A stretch of DNA of 64,000 bases from Pseudomonas arcuscaelestis (GTDB lineage Bacteria > Pseudomonadota > Gammaproteobacteria > Pseudomonadales > Pseudomonadaceae): the NCBI RefSeq assembly GCF_016881005.1, contig NZ_JACOPV010000008.1, forward strand, positions 62,001-126,000, read 5' to 3'. A program made the position numbers and the translations under genes. Each line of letters begins with the position of its first letter. Position 1 is the first letter of the stretch. The notes under the pieces are model-generated. The model was not told the origin of the DNA, did no database searches, and saw only the letters and a program-made list of their open reading frames with translations. Of the stretch, positions 8,412 through 16,350 are shown one piece after another.

Positions 8412-8440
8412 ATTTTCGGGCAGGTTTTGGTGTGCCAGAA
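8412..8440 (-). promoter_or_regulatory. Class I promoter-like element
   Basis: TTCTGGCAC at 8432-8440 (complement), 14 bases, GAAAAT, then ACGCTCATTC, upstream of the six-repeat protein. Confidence 0.8.
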
Positions 8441-8480
8441 GCGGCGCACAAGAAATCACCGACCATTGAGTAGGTATAAA

Positions 8481-8505
8481 AAAGCCCTCCGGTGGGGAGG
8501 GCTTT
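8481..8505 (-). terminator. Rho-independent terminator
   Basis: AAAGCCCTCC pairs with GGAGGGCTTT around a short loop and is followed on the minus strand by a T run. It lies four bases past the stop of the 8509-8982 gene. Confidence 0.8.
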
Positions 8506-8508
8506 GCT

Positions 8509-8982
8509 TCAGCGGTTCCAGCCGGGCAGGTATGGCGCAGCTCGGTCTTTGAGGAGCTCGAAGTTATCGTAGTCGAGGTCACCGACGGTGAAGTCTAGTG
8601 CCTCCGTCAGCAGGCCACGAAGGGTGTCCACTGCCACCTGCTCGACTGGCGGCGATGGTGTAATCGACTCGTCGCCGTAGATGAACTCAGCACCCTCTAC
8701 GCTGATGTAGCTGAGCGATTGATCCTCATCCTGTGATTCATCCAGCTCGATGGAAAGGCCGTTGACAGTGTATGAGGCGTTCAGACCGGAGAACACGTCC
8801 TCACCCAGTACGTGACTCAGCAGAGCCTCAAGAGTGGGGAATTCAGCCTTGAAGGACTCCCACGATGTTGAAACGCGGCATACGGCTTCGTTGAAGTCAT
8901 CCATTGCCACATAGCCGCAATGAACTTCCGAACTGCCGAGGGTCTTGAGTTCAGTGAGAGTGATAGTTAGGGAGTTAGCCAT
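8509..8982 (-). CDS. Hypothetical acidic protein, class I unit
   Basis: A 157-residue strongly acidic protein, alternating strand and helix, not recognised. It is a complete single-gene transcription unit: class I element, gene, strong terminator. Its acidic, soluble character resembles several other class I products (7029, 13502, 27223). Confidence 0.75.
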   Translation of the reverse strand: MANSLTITLTELKTLGSSEVHCGYVAMDDFNEAVCRVSTSWESFKAEFPTLEALLSHVLGEDVFSGLNASYTVNGLSIELDESQDEDQSLSYISVEGAEFIYGDESITPSPPVEQVAVDTLRGLLTEALDFTVGDLDYDNFELLKDRAAPYLPGWNR

Positions 8983-9013
8983 CGAATAATGCCTGTCGGT
9001 GAATGATGTGCCT

Positions 9014-9042
9014 ATTTTCAGGGCGGGTTAGGGGTGTCAGAA
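9014..9042 (-). promoter_or_regulatory. Class I promoter-like element
   Basis: Box variant TTCTGACAC at 9034-9042 (complement), 14 bases, GAAAAT, then AGGCACATCATTC. Confidence 0.75.
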
Positions 9043-9060
9043 GCCCCCGGCCACTACAAA

Positions 9061-9369
9061 TCATTCAATCAATGCAGGGTTGCCGAGTACCTCATAGTTC
9101 AGGTACTCGCCAATTTCAGGCTCGAACTCCTCGGCCAGCATTGCCCGCATCTGCGCTTCTCCAAGGACGGTACCTCGAGGAGCCAGAACGGGATAGTTCG
9201 TTACCCCGTGCCGGTGTTCGTGGCACACCAGCAGCATCTCCTGATCGAGCTGCATCAGCCGGTTCACTTCTGCTTGAGCGGCAGCCATGTCACTTGGCGC
9301 AGTTGGCGAAACGTTGCCAAGGTTGGAGATCAAGTCGAACAGGTTAGAAAGTTGGGCCTTGGTATACAT
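9061..9369 (-). CDS. Hypothetical protein, class I unit
   Basis: A 102-residue cytosolic protein, helical N-terminus, then a C/H-rich stretch (LLVCHEHRHG) and an acidic tail. Family not recognised. GAGGAG seven bases before ATG fixes the start. Single-gene unit. Confidence 0.75.
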   Translation of the reverse strand: MYTKAQLSNLFDLISNLGNVSPTAPSDMAAAQAEVNRLMQLDQEMLLVCHEHRHGVTNYPVLAPRGTVLGEAQMRAMLAEEFEPEIGEYLNYEVLGNPALIE

Positions 9370-9396
9370 GGGGTACTCCTCGCTAAATGGTGGCCC

Positions 9397-9425
9397 ATCT
9401 TCAGGCCCCCGGGGCAGTGCCAGAA
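9397..9425 (-). promoter_or_regulatory. Class I promoter-like element
   Basis: TTCTGGCAC at 9417-9425 (complement), 14 bases, GAAGAT, then GGGCCACCATTTAGC and GAGGAG. Confidence 0.8.
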
Positions 9426-9521
9426 GCCAGTCAAGCGAGGATTGTTCAATCTACGATGTTCCCGAAAGCCAGTGCTTCGGCCCGGGCGACACTAAGCCGT
9501 TGGGGTCTGGAAGCGCTGGCT

Positions 9522-10211
9522 TTACTCAGAGCGCTCCTCGGTTTCGATATTGTTTGCAGCTCCCTGATCGGACTCGACCTGGTTCCATCCACCGATCGGA
9601 CGACATTCCTGCAGATCGCGACTTCCATAAATTTGAAGGTCAGTTTTGCTCGCCTTCTCCTCAAGTATGCGCAGAGATTCCTTGAGCACGGCCAACACAG
9701 CATCACCTTGCATAGACGGGGCACTTTCGACGATCGGTGATGGATATTTTGCTCCGTCATCCCAATCCCAAACATGGGATGCCAGGTTCCAGCCGACGTT
9801 GGCAGTGACAGAGCACAGCAAGCCGACGATTAAGGCTCCCCCGCAGAACTCACCGAGCGTCATCAGTCGTGACGTCCACGATTTTGGGTCGGGGCCCGCG
9901 GAGACTTCGGTGTGTACACGACTGTACAGCGAGGTGATTCCTTCGATCAGTTTGTCCGCTTCGGCCCTGCAGGTGAAATGAGCCAGGACTTTGTCGTAGA
10001 GGCCGCCGGTCACCACGTAAGAGAGCGGATGATCGAACCCCGGGCGCGTTTCCTCCTCATCCATGGCACGAAGCACCAAACCTACGCTGCCGCTGAAGCT
10101 GCGGGTAATTTCGAAGGAATAGCCAGGCGCTGTGAGTCGGATAGGGCCGTACTTTTCTGCTGCGATTGTGATCTCAGATGCGGAACTGAATACAGTTGGT
10201 TTGGTTTGCAT
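9522..10211 (-). CDS. Single-pass membrane protein, class II unit
   Basis: A 229-residue protein. Residues 1-115 look soluble and strand-rich, residues about 121-141 form one membrane helix, and the acidic C-terminal 85 residues contain a probable coiled coil (VLAVLKESLRILEEKAS). No family recognised. The ATG at 10211 has only a weak ribosome site. A class II element ends 53 bases before the start. Confidence 0.7.
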   Translation of the reverse strand: MQTKPTVFSSASEITIAAEKYGPIRLTAPGYSFEITRSFSGSVGLVLRAMDEEETRPGFDHPLSYVVTGGLYDKVLAHFTCRAEADKLIEGITSLYSRVHTEVSAGPDPKSWTSRLMTLGEFCGGALIVGLLCSVTANVGWNLASHVWDWDDGAKYPSPIVESAPSMQGDAVLAVLKESLRILEEKASKTDLQIYGSRDLQECRPIGGWNQVESDQGAANNIETEERSE

Positions 10212-10263
10212 GTGAAGTGCTCAGAGATAGGAGGCCAGTCATTGTCGATAATAGGGGGATAAT

Positions 10264-10286
10264 CACAACCCAAAACACCATGTTCA
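10264..10286 (-). promoter_or_regulatory. Class II element
   Basis: On the minus strand TGAACATGGTG continues into TTTTGGGTTGTG; TATTAT follows 16 bases after TTTTGG and could be the -10. The element precedes the membrane protein starting at 10211. The same TGAACAT-x-GG start occurs at 59904. Confidence 0.6.
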
Positions 10287-10345
10287 AACCCAAAGCATGC
10301 TGAGTTGCTCAACTCACAGGTCCTGATGCCCCGTCATCAATGGGA

Positions 10346-11029
10346 TCAGCTGCTGACTATTCTCGGAATTGGTCCTAAGACCACGGCCTGAAGAATTTCG
10401 AGTGCGCGTGCAGTATCAATCTCACTGCAATCATCGCGGTGGCAGTTAGGGCAGATAACATCCGAATCGTCATGGGGCCCGGACGTCCCAGCACTCTCCT
10501 CTGAGCTGCCCACCCAGCCACACTTGTTGCACTCGGTTAGGTAGTGCTTGTGAGTGAGCGGCTTGCGCCCAAGGCCGCCATTCAGGTAGAGCGTGGAAAG
10601 GGGCGGGTTAGTACAGTCCGATGTAGGCTCGATGGTGACAATGCCCAGCTTTTGCCCGGCCTGGCGCACCGCATCAAGAGCCTCGTTCTCATAGCCCCAA
10701 TGGTTAACAACACGCTCGCCGGCTGGCACTGTTTTGAAATACTCATGCCGGATTTGATCGCCGCTGATGACGTAATCACGAATTGAGCAGATGAAGTCGC
10801 GCAAGCCCCCGCCGTGGGAGAAGTTGGGCCAGTCACGGTCGGAGTGGGTATTGACCTGGTGTTGAGTGGCCTCATCGACGATGAACACCTGGTCGGTGAT
10901 GAGGCGCAGCTCAGCGACGCGGCCGCTGGACTTGTGCAGAAAGAACTGCCGGCCGCAACTGGCGACTGCGCTAATGAAATGGTTCGCGAGCGCCAGGCGC
11001 TGTACGCGCGATTCAAGTGAGTCCGTCAC
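10346..11029 (-). CDS. Protein with C-terminal zinc ribbon
   Basis: A 227-residue protein. Residues 1-160 have no recognisable domain. The C-terminus carries two Cys pairs (C167-x2-C170 in CNKCGW and C193-x2-C196 in CPNCHRDDC) in the arrangement of a zinc ribbon, which suggests metal binding and possibly contact with nucleic acid or protein. The start is GTG at 11029 with AGGA seven bases upstream. No class I or II element is visible upstream. Confidence 0.75.
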   Translation of the reverse strand: MTDSLESRVQRLALANHFISAVASCGRQFFLHKSSGRVAELRLITDQVFIVDEATQHQVNTHSDRDWPNFSHGGGLRDFICSIRDYVISGDQIRHEYFKTVPAGERVVNHWGYENEALDAVRQAGQKLGIVTIEPTSDCTNPPLSTLYLNGGLGRKPLTHKHYLTECNKCGWVGSSEESAGTSGPHDDSDVICPNCHRDDCSEIDTARALEILQAVVLGPIPRIVSS

Positions 11030-11160
11030 GAAGATTCCTCATGGTTTGGTGGTAAGGCGGGTGGGTTGGCGCGCCTGAGGTGCACCGAGCAATTGAGATG
11101 CGCCAATTATGTATGAGAGGTGAGGTGCCCCCGCGAAAGCGATGGCATCGAAATTCGTGG

Positions 11161-11439
11161 TCAAGCCCCGTGCTGGGGGGCTTCGAAATCGATACGGTTT
11201 CGAGGATTGTTGTTCCAGCCACGCGGCTTCTTGTCGTGCCGGTACTTGAGACTAAGCACTGCAGAGTGACTTACAGTCTGCGCGCTGCTGAGCTTGGTGA
11301 GGTGGGCTTGAGCGTCGGCGTAGGACATCAGCTTGCATTCCTCGAGCAGGATCGCAGCACTGCCGGCGGCCGCGATAACCAGATTGCCTTGGAATGTCAC
11401 TTTGCGAAGGTTGAAGCGAAAATCATGCAGCGCTGCCAT
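11161..11439 (-). CDS. Hypothetical basic protein, class I unit
   Basis: A 92-residue protein with a strand-rich N-terminus, a central Ala-rich helix and a basic tail. Not recognised. TGGAG precedes the ATG. Single-gene unit behind a class I element. Confidence 0.7.
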   Translation of the reverse strand: MAALHDFRFNLRKVTFQGNLVIAAAGSAAILLEECKLMSYADAQAHLTKLSSAQTVSHSAVLSLKYRHDKKPRGWNNNPRNRIDFEAPQHGA

Positions 11440-11469
11440 GGTGATTCTCCATTGGGTTTCGATGGATCA

Positions 11470-11498
11470 ATCATCAGGCGGGAATGGGTGTGGCAGAA
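11470..11498 (-). promoter_or_regulatory. Class I promoter-like element
   Basis: Box variant TTCTGCCAC at 11490-11498 (complement), 14 bases, GATGAT, then TGATCCATCGAAAC. Confidence 0.75.
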
Positions 11499-11527
11499 GC
11501 GGGAATAACCAAATGGTGTATTGGGGT

Positions 11528-11550
11528 GGCCTGTCCATTCCGGGCAGGCC
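11528..11550 (-). terminator. Terminator-like hairpin
   Basis: GGCCTGTCC pairs with GGGCAGGCC (one G-U pair) just beyond the stop of the 11559 gene. There is no T run, so termination strength is uncertain. Confidence 0.4.
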
Positions 11551-11558
11551 AGCGTCCA

Positions 11559-11906
11559 TCACTCGACAGCAGTTACTGCTGGTTTTGGCTTCTTGCGTGC
11601 GGGTTTCTTCACCGGTGCGGCGGGGGTTAGCATCTGAACGGCCTCGGCGATCGAGTCCTTATTCAGATCCATCCAGCTGGGAGACGCTGGCGCTTCGTCA
11701 CAGATTCTCAGAGAAACCTCATCCACCAGTTTTGGGCTGAAGCCGCGTGGTAGGCGGCTGTCTGGTGAAATGTTCAACAGGTGTCGCGTCCAGAACTGCT
11801 TCCACTGACCTTTGGGCCGCATAAACTCGCGCGCCATCAGTGCTACACCGGAGGATTTACCGTCCACATAGGGGTGGCCAATAGGGAGATTGATAGATTG
11901 CTTCAC
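11559..11906 (-). CDS. Hypothetical protein with basic tail
   Basis: A 115-residue protein; the last 25 residues are Pro/Lys/Ala-rich (KKPARKKPKPA), a style seen in nucleic-acid-associated proteins. No family recognised. The start is GTG at 11906 with AAGGA seven bases upstream; the longer ORF upstream overlaps another coding region. It probably belongs to the transcript coming from 12716. Confidence 0.65.
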   Translation of the reverse strand: MKQSINLPIGHPYVDGKSSGVALMAREFMRPKGQWKQFWTRHLLNISPDSRLPRGFSPKLVDEVSLRICDEAPASPSWMDLNKDSIAEAVQMLTPAAPVKKPARKKPKPAVTAVE

Positions 11907-12026
11907 AGGGAATTCCTTAAATCTTGACTTGCAGGCGGAGGATAAATGCCCGCCTGCATGCTTGAAGTGTACCGGATTGGTACAGCGTGGATTTGAAACC
12001 GGGGTCTTCAATGCTGGCCCTAGGGT

Positions 12027-12186
12027 TCACTTCGCGGGGAGGGTGGGGAGCCCAATAAGGCTCTCGCCCTGGTACAGCGTGTGTGCCGTGCCGCCCCTCG
12101 GTTGGAACCCCAAACTCACTCAGCATCTCACGCTCCTGAATTGAATCGGGGGCGGGAGCCATCAGCGACTGCTCAGGGATTCTCAC
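12027..12186 (-). pseudogene. Frameshifted small gene (remnant)
   Basis: The region reads well in two frames. From a GTG near 12186 the first frame gives VRIPEQSLMAPAPDSIQER, like the start of the 5998 protein. About 90 bases on, the next frame gives GTAHTLYQGESLIGL before a stop at 12027, which closely matches the C-terminus of the 12778 protein (GTVHPLYQGDSTIGL). A one-base slip near 12085-12110 would join them into a protein of about 52 residues. The first frame stays open to 11917, so a different, 89-residue intact protein cannot be excluded. The sequence TGGTACAGCGTG also occurs twice here (about 11980 and 12070). Confidence 0.45.
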
Positions 12187-12197
12187 AACTATCCAGT

Positions 12198-12716
12198 TTA
12201 GGATTCTTCCACTTCCAATGTGTCGAAAGGAACGATTGCCCTTGCATTCTCGAGCCAATCATCAGGGTCTTCAAATTTCTCTCTGACGTAATCGCCATCA
12301 CGATTGCGATAGCCAACAGCTAGAAACCGGAGGTGTTCACGTCGGATCATGTAGGCTGCAGTGACACGGGCTTGGCAAGCATATTCCGACCCGTCGAAGA
12401 CTGGAGCGAGCAACCCAATCATGGTCAGCAGAGCATCATTTTGCTCTCGTACAAAGTTGACGAAGAGTTGCTGAGAATCAGCCTGCACCGGTTTGACTTC
12501 TCTAGGACGACCGTCTTCATGTTCGAGCCCGTACAGGTATACGGCCCCCTGAGACTCGACGAACATTACATTCTTGAACAACCGACATGCGCCTCCCGGC
12601 TGGCAGGCCTTGATGTCGGCGATCCAGAGCTCGTCATGCTGGGAATCCGGAAAGAGGCCTGCTTGGCGCGGATTGGAAGCTGAATAGATGGTTGCTGGTG
12701 AGATGTTGTCTTGCAT
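12198..12716 (-). CDS. Hypothetical protein
   Basis: A 172-residue cytosolic protein, not recognised; strand-rich centre followed by helices, acidic C-terminus. GGAA lies upstream of the ATG. It starts 62 bases after the stop of the 12778 gene with no class element between, so it is likely the second gene of that operon, followed by the 12.1-kb remnant and the 11559 gene. Confidence 0.7.
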   Translation of the reverse strand: MQDNISPATIYSASNPRQAGLFPDSQHDELWIADIKACQPGGACRLFKNVMFVESQGAVYLYGLEHEDGRPREVKPVQADSQQLFVNFVREQNDALLTMIGLLAPVFDGSEYACQARVTAAYMIRREHLRFLAVGYRNRDGDYVREKFEDPDDWLENARAIVPFDTLEVEES

Positions 12717-12777
12717 AGGTAGGTTCCAAAAAATGACAGAAGTAAATCTAGCTCATTCAATTTTTAGTCGTAAGCGG

Positions 12778-13413
12778 TCAGCGGGCTAGCCCGATAGTGC
12801 TATCGCCTTGGTAAAGCGGGTGTACTGTGCCATCCATGAGATGGATCTGGACCCATGAATGGCCGTCGCAGGTGTACTTGAAAGCCTGTGCGTTGGTGGT
12901 CATTGATTTGGCTAGCTCGAGCGCTTCGCCATAAGTGATCGCACCCAAGGCCGGGGCTTGGAATGTGCTGGCGGTTGGCACCCCCTCATCCGGGCCGGAC
13001 TGGCCATACTCTACGTTGAGCGGCGGGAGGAAAACTTTCTTATTGAAATGCGGGTCCTCATACCACTGTGGGAGTACGTCCCCCAGCGTGCAGCCGATAA
13101 TGGCCAGCGCGTAGGCGTGAATAAGGCGGCGCGCCATGTAGCTACGCCCATCAGGCGTCTCTACCAGCCAGCTATCGATGCCGATTGGGCGGCTGGAGAG
13201 CTGCAGCCGGCTGACCGTGGGCATGATCGCCAGCCAGGCGTAGGGGTTTTGGTCTGCGTGAGGAGTGTCGAATGGGCCGAACTCTCGGCCTTCACGGATC
13301 AGATCGCACTCCCAGGCATCCCAGGGTGCCTCCAATGTGCCGGTGTTTGGCAAATCCAGGGCAATGCACAAGTGTAAGCTGAGCATGTTGCCTTTGAGAG
13401 TATTGATTTGCAT
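12778..13413 (-). CDS. Hypothetical protein with C-terminal LYQG motif
   Basis: A 211-residue protein of unknown function. The N-terminal half is strand-rich, the centre helical, and the C-terminus contains GTVHPLYQGDSTIGL, a motif also found in the out-of-frame part of the 12.1-kb remnant. AAGGAG seven bases upstream fixes the start. First gene of a probable four-gene minus-strand operon. Confidence 0.75.
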   Translation of the reverse strand: MQINTLKGNMLSLHLCIALDLPNTGTLEAPWDAWECDLIREGREFGPFDTPHADQNPYAWLAIMPTVSRLQLSSRPIGIDSWLVETPDGRSYMARRLIHAYALAIIGCTLGDVLPQWYEDPHFNKKVFLPPLNVEYGQSGPDEGVPTASTFQAPALGAITYGEALELAKSMTTNAQAFKYTCDGHSWVQIHLMDGTVHPLYQGDSTIGLAR

Positions 13414-13436
13414 GAGGGTCTCCTTGATGAAGACCC

Positions 13437-13465
13437 ATCTTCAGGGTGAATTGGACGTGCCAGAA
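13437..13465 (-). promoter_or_regulatory. Class I promoter-like element
   Basis: TTCTGGCAC at 13457-13465 (complement), 14 bases, GAAGAT, then GGGTCTTCATCAAGGAG. Confidence 0.8.
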
Positions 13466-13501
13466 GCCCCGCAGGCGGTTGGAGTCGCAGCGGCGCTGGG
13501 C

Positions 13502-14011
13502 CTATACCGCAACCTCGTCAAGCATCGCAGCAACCCAGTCCCAATAGCCCCTCAGTGTGTTTACACAGGCCACCTCATAGCGCCAGTCTGACTTCGGATA
13601 CAGACTGTGTTCCCCTGTGCTGGCGTACTTGAGCGCAAGCTGGTCAGGGCTGAGGTCCTGGTCGGCAATCTGCTGGAGCAACAACGAGGGGATGGACTGA
13701 ACGAATTCCTCAACGAGTGTGCCAAAGCCAGGCTTCCCGCGGCCGGTCCAACCGTACACTTGACCTTCAGGTTCGGCGAGGTTGTCGAATCGCAGGAGAT
13801 TGACGACTTCAGCAGCAGGGCCTTCGGAGAACTCGATAATTGCAACATCAAGGTTGGGGAGGTGCTCTGAGAGCTCTTCCACTGTTTTGATCGTGTGGCA
13901 GGCTGACACGATGCCGCGCACGGACTGGAGGTGCCAGCCTTCGCGCTTCAAAGTCTCGATGAGGGCTGGAACGATGATGGCAGTGTGTTGGCTTTCAGTA
14001 TCGTGCGGCAT
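13502..14011 (-). CDS. Hypothetical acidic protein, class I unit
   Basis: A 169-residue soluble acidic protein with alternating helices and strands, not recognised. CAGGAA precedes the ATG. Single-gene unit behind a class I element. Confidence 0.75.
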   Translation of the reverse strand: MPHDTESQHTAIIVPALIETLKREGWHLQSVRGIVSACHTIKTVEELSEHLPNLDVAIIEFSEGPAAEVVNLLRFDNLAEPEGQVYGWTGRGKPGFGTLVEEFVQSIPSLLLQQIADQDLSPDQLALKYASTGEHSLYPKSDWRYEVACVNTLRGYWDWVAAMLDEVAV

Positions 14012-14038
14012 ATCGAGTTTCCTGTAGATGAGGCTTGC

Positions 14039-14067
14039 AGGATGAGGCCAAAGGGCGTGTGCCAGAA
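14039..14067 (-). promoter_or_regulatory. Class I promoter-like element
   Basis: TTCTGGCAC at 14059-14067 (complement), 14 bases, CATCCT, then GCAAGCCTCATC. Confidence 0.7.
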
Positions 14068-14068
14068 C

Positions 14069-14374
14069 CTAAACGGACCGGGCCGGTAAAGCGGAACTGG
14101 TTGAGCCTTTTAGTTTTTCGATTGAGATGGCATCAGCCGGCACGTCTACGCCCCACCATTCGAGGGCCTTCTCACGAAAGAGATTCCAGTCGTCAATAGT
14201 GGTCGCGCCATGGGTGCAGAGCCTGCATTCTGGCGCACCTGCCATTTGCTCAGTCACTGTGTTGTGCAGATCAATGCCGCGTAGGCTGAACCTGCCCACG
14301 GTGCTTCCATCGGAAGCCTGTAGCCATACTCGATCACGAAGGACGCTCGTTTCCAACCAGTAATGAAGGGGCAT
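14069..14374 (-). CDS. Hypothetical protein, class I unit
   Basis: A 101-residue protein; strand-rich N-terminus, a Cys pair (ECRLCTHG) and a helical C-terminus. Not recognised. AAGG lies seven bases before the ATG. Its class I element is about 80 bases upstream, giving an unusually long leader for this set. Confidence 0.7.
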   Translation of the reverse strand: MPLHYWLETSVLRDRVWLQASDGSTVGRFSLRGIDLHNTVTEQMAGAPECRLCTHGATTIDDWNLFREKALEWWGVDVPADAISIEKLKGSTSSALPARSV

Positions 14375-14450
14375 TTTTCAACCTTAAATTCCGTTGCCGG
14401 TACCGACTTTCCAACCATTTGGCGCGAATGATACCGGAGGCTATGCCTGG

Positions 14451-14479
14451 AATCATGACACGTGCACCCTGTGCCAGAA
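14451..14479 (-). promoter_or_regulatory. Class I promoter-like element
   Basis: TTCTGGCAC at 14471-14479 (complement), 14 bases, ATGATT. The downstream CTCCATCAA-like start is absent and the leader is long. Apart from this and the class II element at 14640 I see nothing in 14375-14716. Confidence 0.55.
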
Positions 14480-14639
14480 GCGCCGCTCCGAGAGAGTAGT
14501 GTCGCTGCAGGATAACTCGCGGCCGAGGGCGAACCAGACATCTGAGCCCGAGGTAAGTCCGCTTCGCTGAAAAACCGATTTACCGTGCCCCTCCTGGTCA
14601 CCGGATGGGTGTCAGGTATTTCCCGCAGTCGGATAATTT

Positions 14640-14661
14640 GGTGATGGTGTTTTGGAGTGCG
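14640..14661 (+). promoter_or_regulatory. Class II element
   Basis: GGTGATGGTG continues into TTTTGGAGTGCG, 56 bases before the ATG at 14717. It is the only clear class II copy preceding a gene without a membrane or export signal. Confidence 0.5.
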
Positions 14662-14716
14662 CAAGAAGGACGCGTGTTCTATGGTTGCGCGGTCTACTCA
14701 CAACCAGGTAACCGAC

Positions 14717-15142
14717 ATGCAGGTACAGAAATTCGACTGGGACCGATTCAAATTGACCGATGTTTTCAAGCTGGTTGAGGGCGATCAAGTGATCGTGTCT
14801 GACCAACTTGTGACTGTTGCAGGCCCCGCTTACAAAAAAGATGGGGTCATTCACTTGCCTGCCAGTCCTGTCAATCAAGCCCCTATCCTCGTTGATTTTT
14901 CGGACACAGCAGCAATGCGGGCCATGGATTATTCAGGGTCTGCTGTCCACGATTTCGGTGACGGCACGGCAATGATTGCGGAGCTGGACGGATCGTCTAG
15001 TCTGGTCTATTCGCCGCGCCTCCCAAAGGAGAAGTTGGAGTCCTTCTGCCAGGAGCATCTCCACCGGTATGAGGCCTTCTACAAAGCAAACTCGGCGGCG
15101 ATCAATGACGGCCATAAGGTTCGTCTCGAGCCATGGTGGTAA
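14717..15142 (+). CDS. Hypothetical protein
   Basis: A 141-residue soluble protein; the N-terminal 60 residues are strand-rich (VFKLVEGDQVIVSDQLVTVAG), the C-terminal 40 residues helical. Not recognised. The ATG at 14717 is preceded by AGGTAACCGAC; upstream in-frame starts lack a ribosome site. A hairpin follows the gene. Confidence 0.75.
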   Translation: MQVQKFDWDRFKLTDVFKLVEGDQVIVSDQLVTVAGPAYKKDGVIHLPASPVNQAPILVDFSDTAAMRAMDYSGSAVHDFGDGTAMIAELDGSSSLVYSPRLPKEKLESFCQEHLHRYEAFYKANSAAINDGHKVRLEPWW

Positions 15143-15194
15143 TGAGTCGCCAAGCGCGGGCGTTTGCCTGAGTCCAGTGTCCGTAAATGCCTAG

Positions 15195-15218
15195 GGCCAT
15201 CCGTGAGTGTGGATGGCC
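15195..15218 (+). terminator. Terminator-like hairpin
   Basis: GGCCATCC pairs with GGATGGCC around an eight-base loop about 50 bases after the 14717-15142 gene. No T run follows. Confidence 0.45.
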
Positions 15219-15268
15219 TGGCCGGTTGCTCTATTCATGGCGAATGCTGGAGAGGGCGCCGCCGAAGG

Positions 15269-15793
15269 CTAGCGGCACTGGATGCCAAACTTTGAGTAGA
15301 GGCGTGCAATGGACCGAGTGTAGCGGCCGAACATCGCATCACCGATGAGGTGGTCGGAATAGTCCTCACCGTATTCACGTATCAGCCCACGCCGTAACAC
15401 CCAGTCTACAAACAGGGGCCGGATTACGATTTCAGCAAGCCCACGGGTTTCGTGAACCCAATTGAATTCTGCAGACGGTGTCACCACTCTCACCAGGTTG
15501 TCGGTACCAAGAAGGTAGTCAACCGTCCATTTATCCCCTGTGGCGTCCATAACGATCGAGAACCAGGACTCACCGCTCGGGCCAGCGCTCAACTTAGTCA
15601 GTGAACGCTTACGGTAAGCGTTGCCAACCAGCCCCTCGAATGCAAATCCCGGTGTGAAGGTGGCGCGGTCTGCGCCTACGACCAACCGCGGCCCAAGGAA
15701 GTCGAGTTGATCCTTCACAATCCTGGCAAGTTCGCCACCCAAGCGGGACACATTGAATGGTTCAGCGTACATCTTCGGATTTTTATCGGTCAT
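15269..15793 (-). CDS. Hypothetical protein
   Basis: A 174-residue soluble protein, mixed strand and helix with a basic C-terminus, not recognised. GAGGAAAG precedes the ATG. It follows the 15843 gene by 49 bases on the same strand and is probably co-transcribed with it. Confidence 0.7.
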   Translation of the reverse strand: MTDKNPKMYAEPFNVSRLGGELARIVKDQLDFLGPRLVVGADRATFTPGFAFEGLVGNAYRKRSLTKLSAGPSGESWFSIVMDATGDKWTVDYLLGTDNLVRVVTPSAEFNWVHETRGLAEIVIRPLFVDWVLRRGLIREYGEDYSDHLIGDAMFGRYTRSIARLYSKFGIQCR

Positions 15794-15842
15794 TGCTTTC
15801 CTCAGACTGGAGTTTGTTGTAAGCGCGGGGGTTCACCTACGG

Positions 15843-16232
15843 TCACCGCGCCGTGGGTGCCTGGTCAGCACCATTGACGACCGATAGCCGCGAAAGTGTG
15901 TGATGCCTTTTCATCCGATCAGCCGATACAGGCACTCCGTTGGCGAAGTCGCGAAACAGCTGTGCCGCCTCTTTGTTGGCCAGGCCGGGGGCCGCCGTGG
16001 CATTTGTATATCCAACCAGGCAGACCAAGCGAAGTGCAGCATCCAACCGACGGCGCTCAATCTCAATGAGTTCTGGTGTTTCGGGAAATGAACGGCGCGC
16101 TTGGTCGATCGCCTGCAGGCAGAGGACCGTAGTGGTGATGGACTCAACTGCAATGCCGGTACCGGCTAAAGCCGTTCTGAGGAGCAACTTAATCTCCTCG
16201 GTTTGGGGTAGAGGGTTGCAGGTATTGCTCAT
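15843..16232 (-). CDS. Hypothetical helical protein
   Basis: A 129-residue largely helical protein, not recognised. ATG at 16232 was preferred to an upstream in-frame start that would overlap the likely promoter; its ribosome site (GGCGG) is weak. TATCAT about 35 bases upstream could serve as a -10, but no class I box lies 14 bases beyond it. Confidence 0.65.
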   Translation of the reverse strand: MSNTCNPLPQTEEIKLLLRTALAGTGIAVESITTTVLCLQAIDQARRSFPETPELIEIERRRLDAALRLVCLVGYTNATAAPGLANKEAAQLFRDFANGVPVSADRMKRHHTLSRLSVVNGADQAPTAR

Positions 16233-16350
16233 GGGGCCGCCGTGCGTTCCAACTAAGCGGCCATGATACCCCAGCAAAAGTGGTGCTCCGGCTATCTATG
16301 AGCTTCCGAATTAAGTGCTGGCGCAGGACCGGCTCATAGGCGGCGCTCGT

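Noticed and set aside
14254..14664. Long minus-strand frame covering the 14374-14664 gap
   Set aside because: It overlaps the 14069 gene in another frame, contains the class I element and has no ribosome site.
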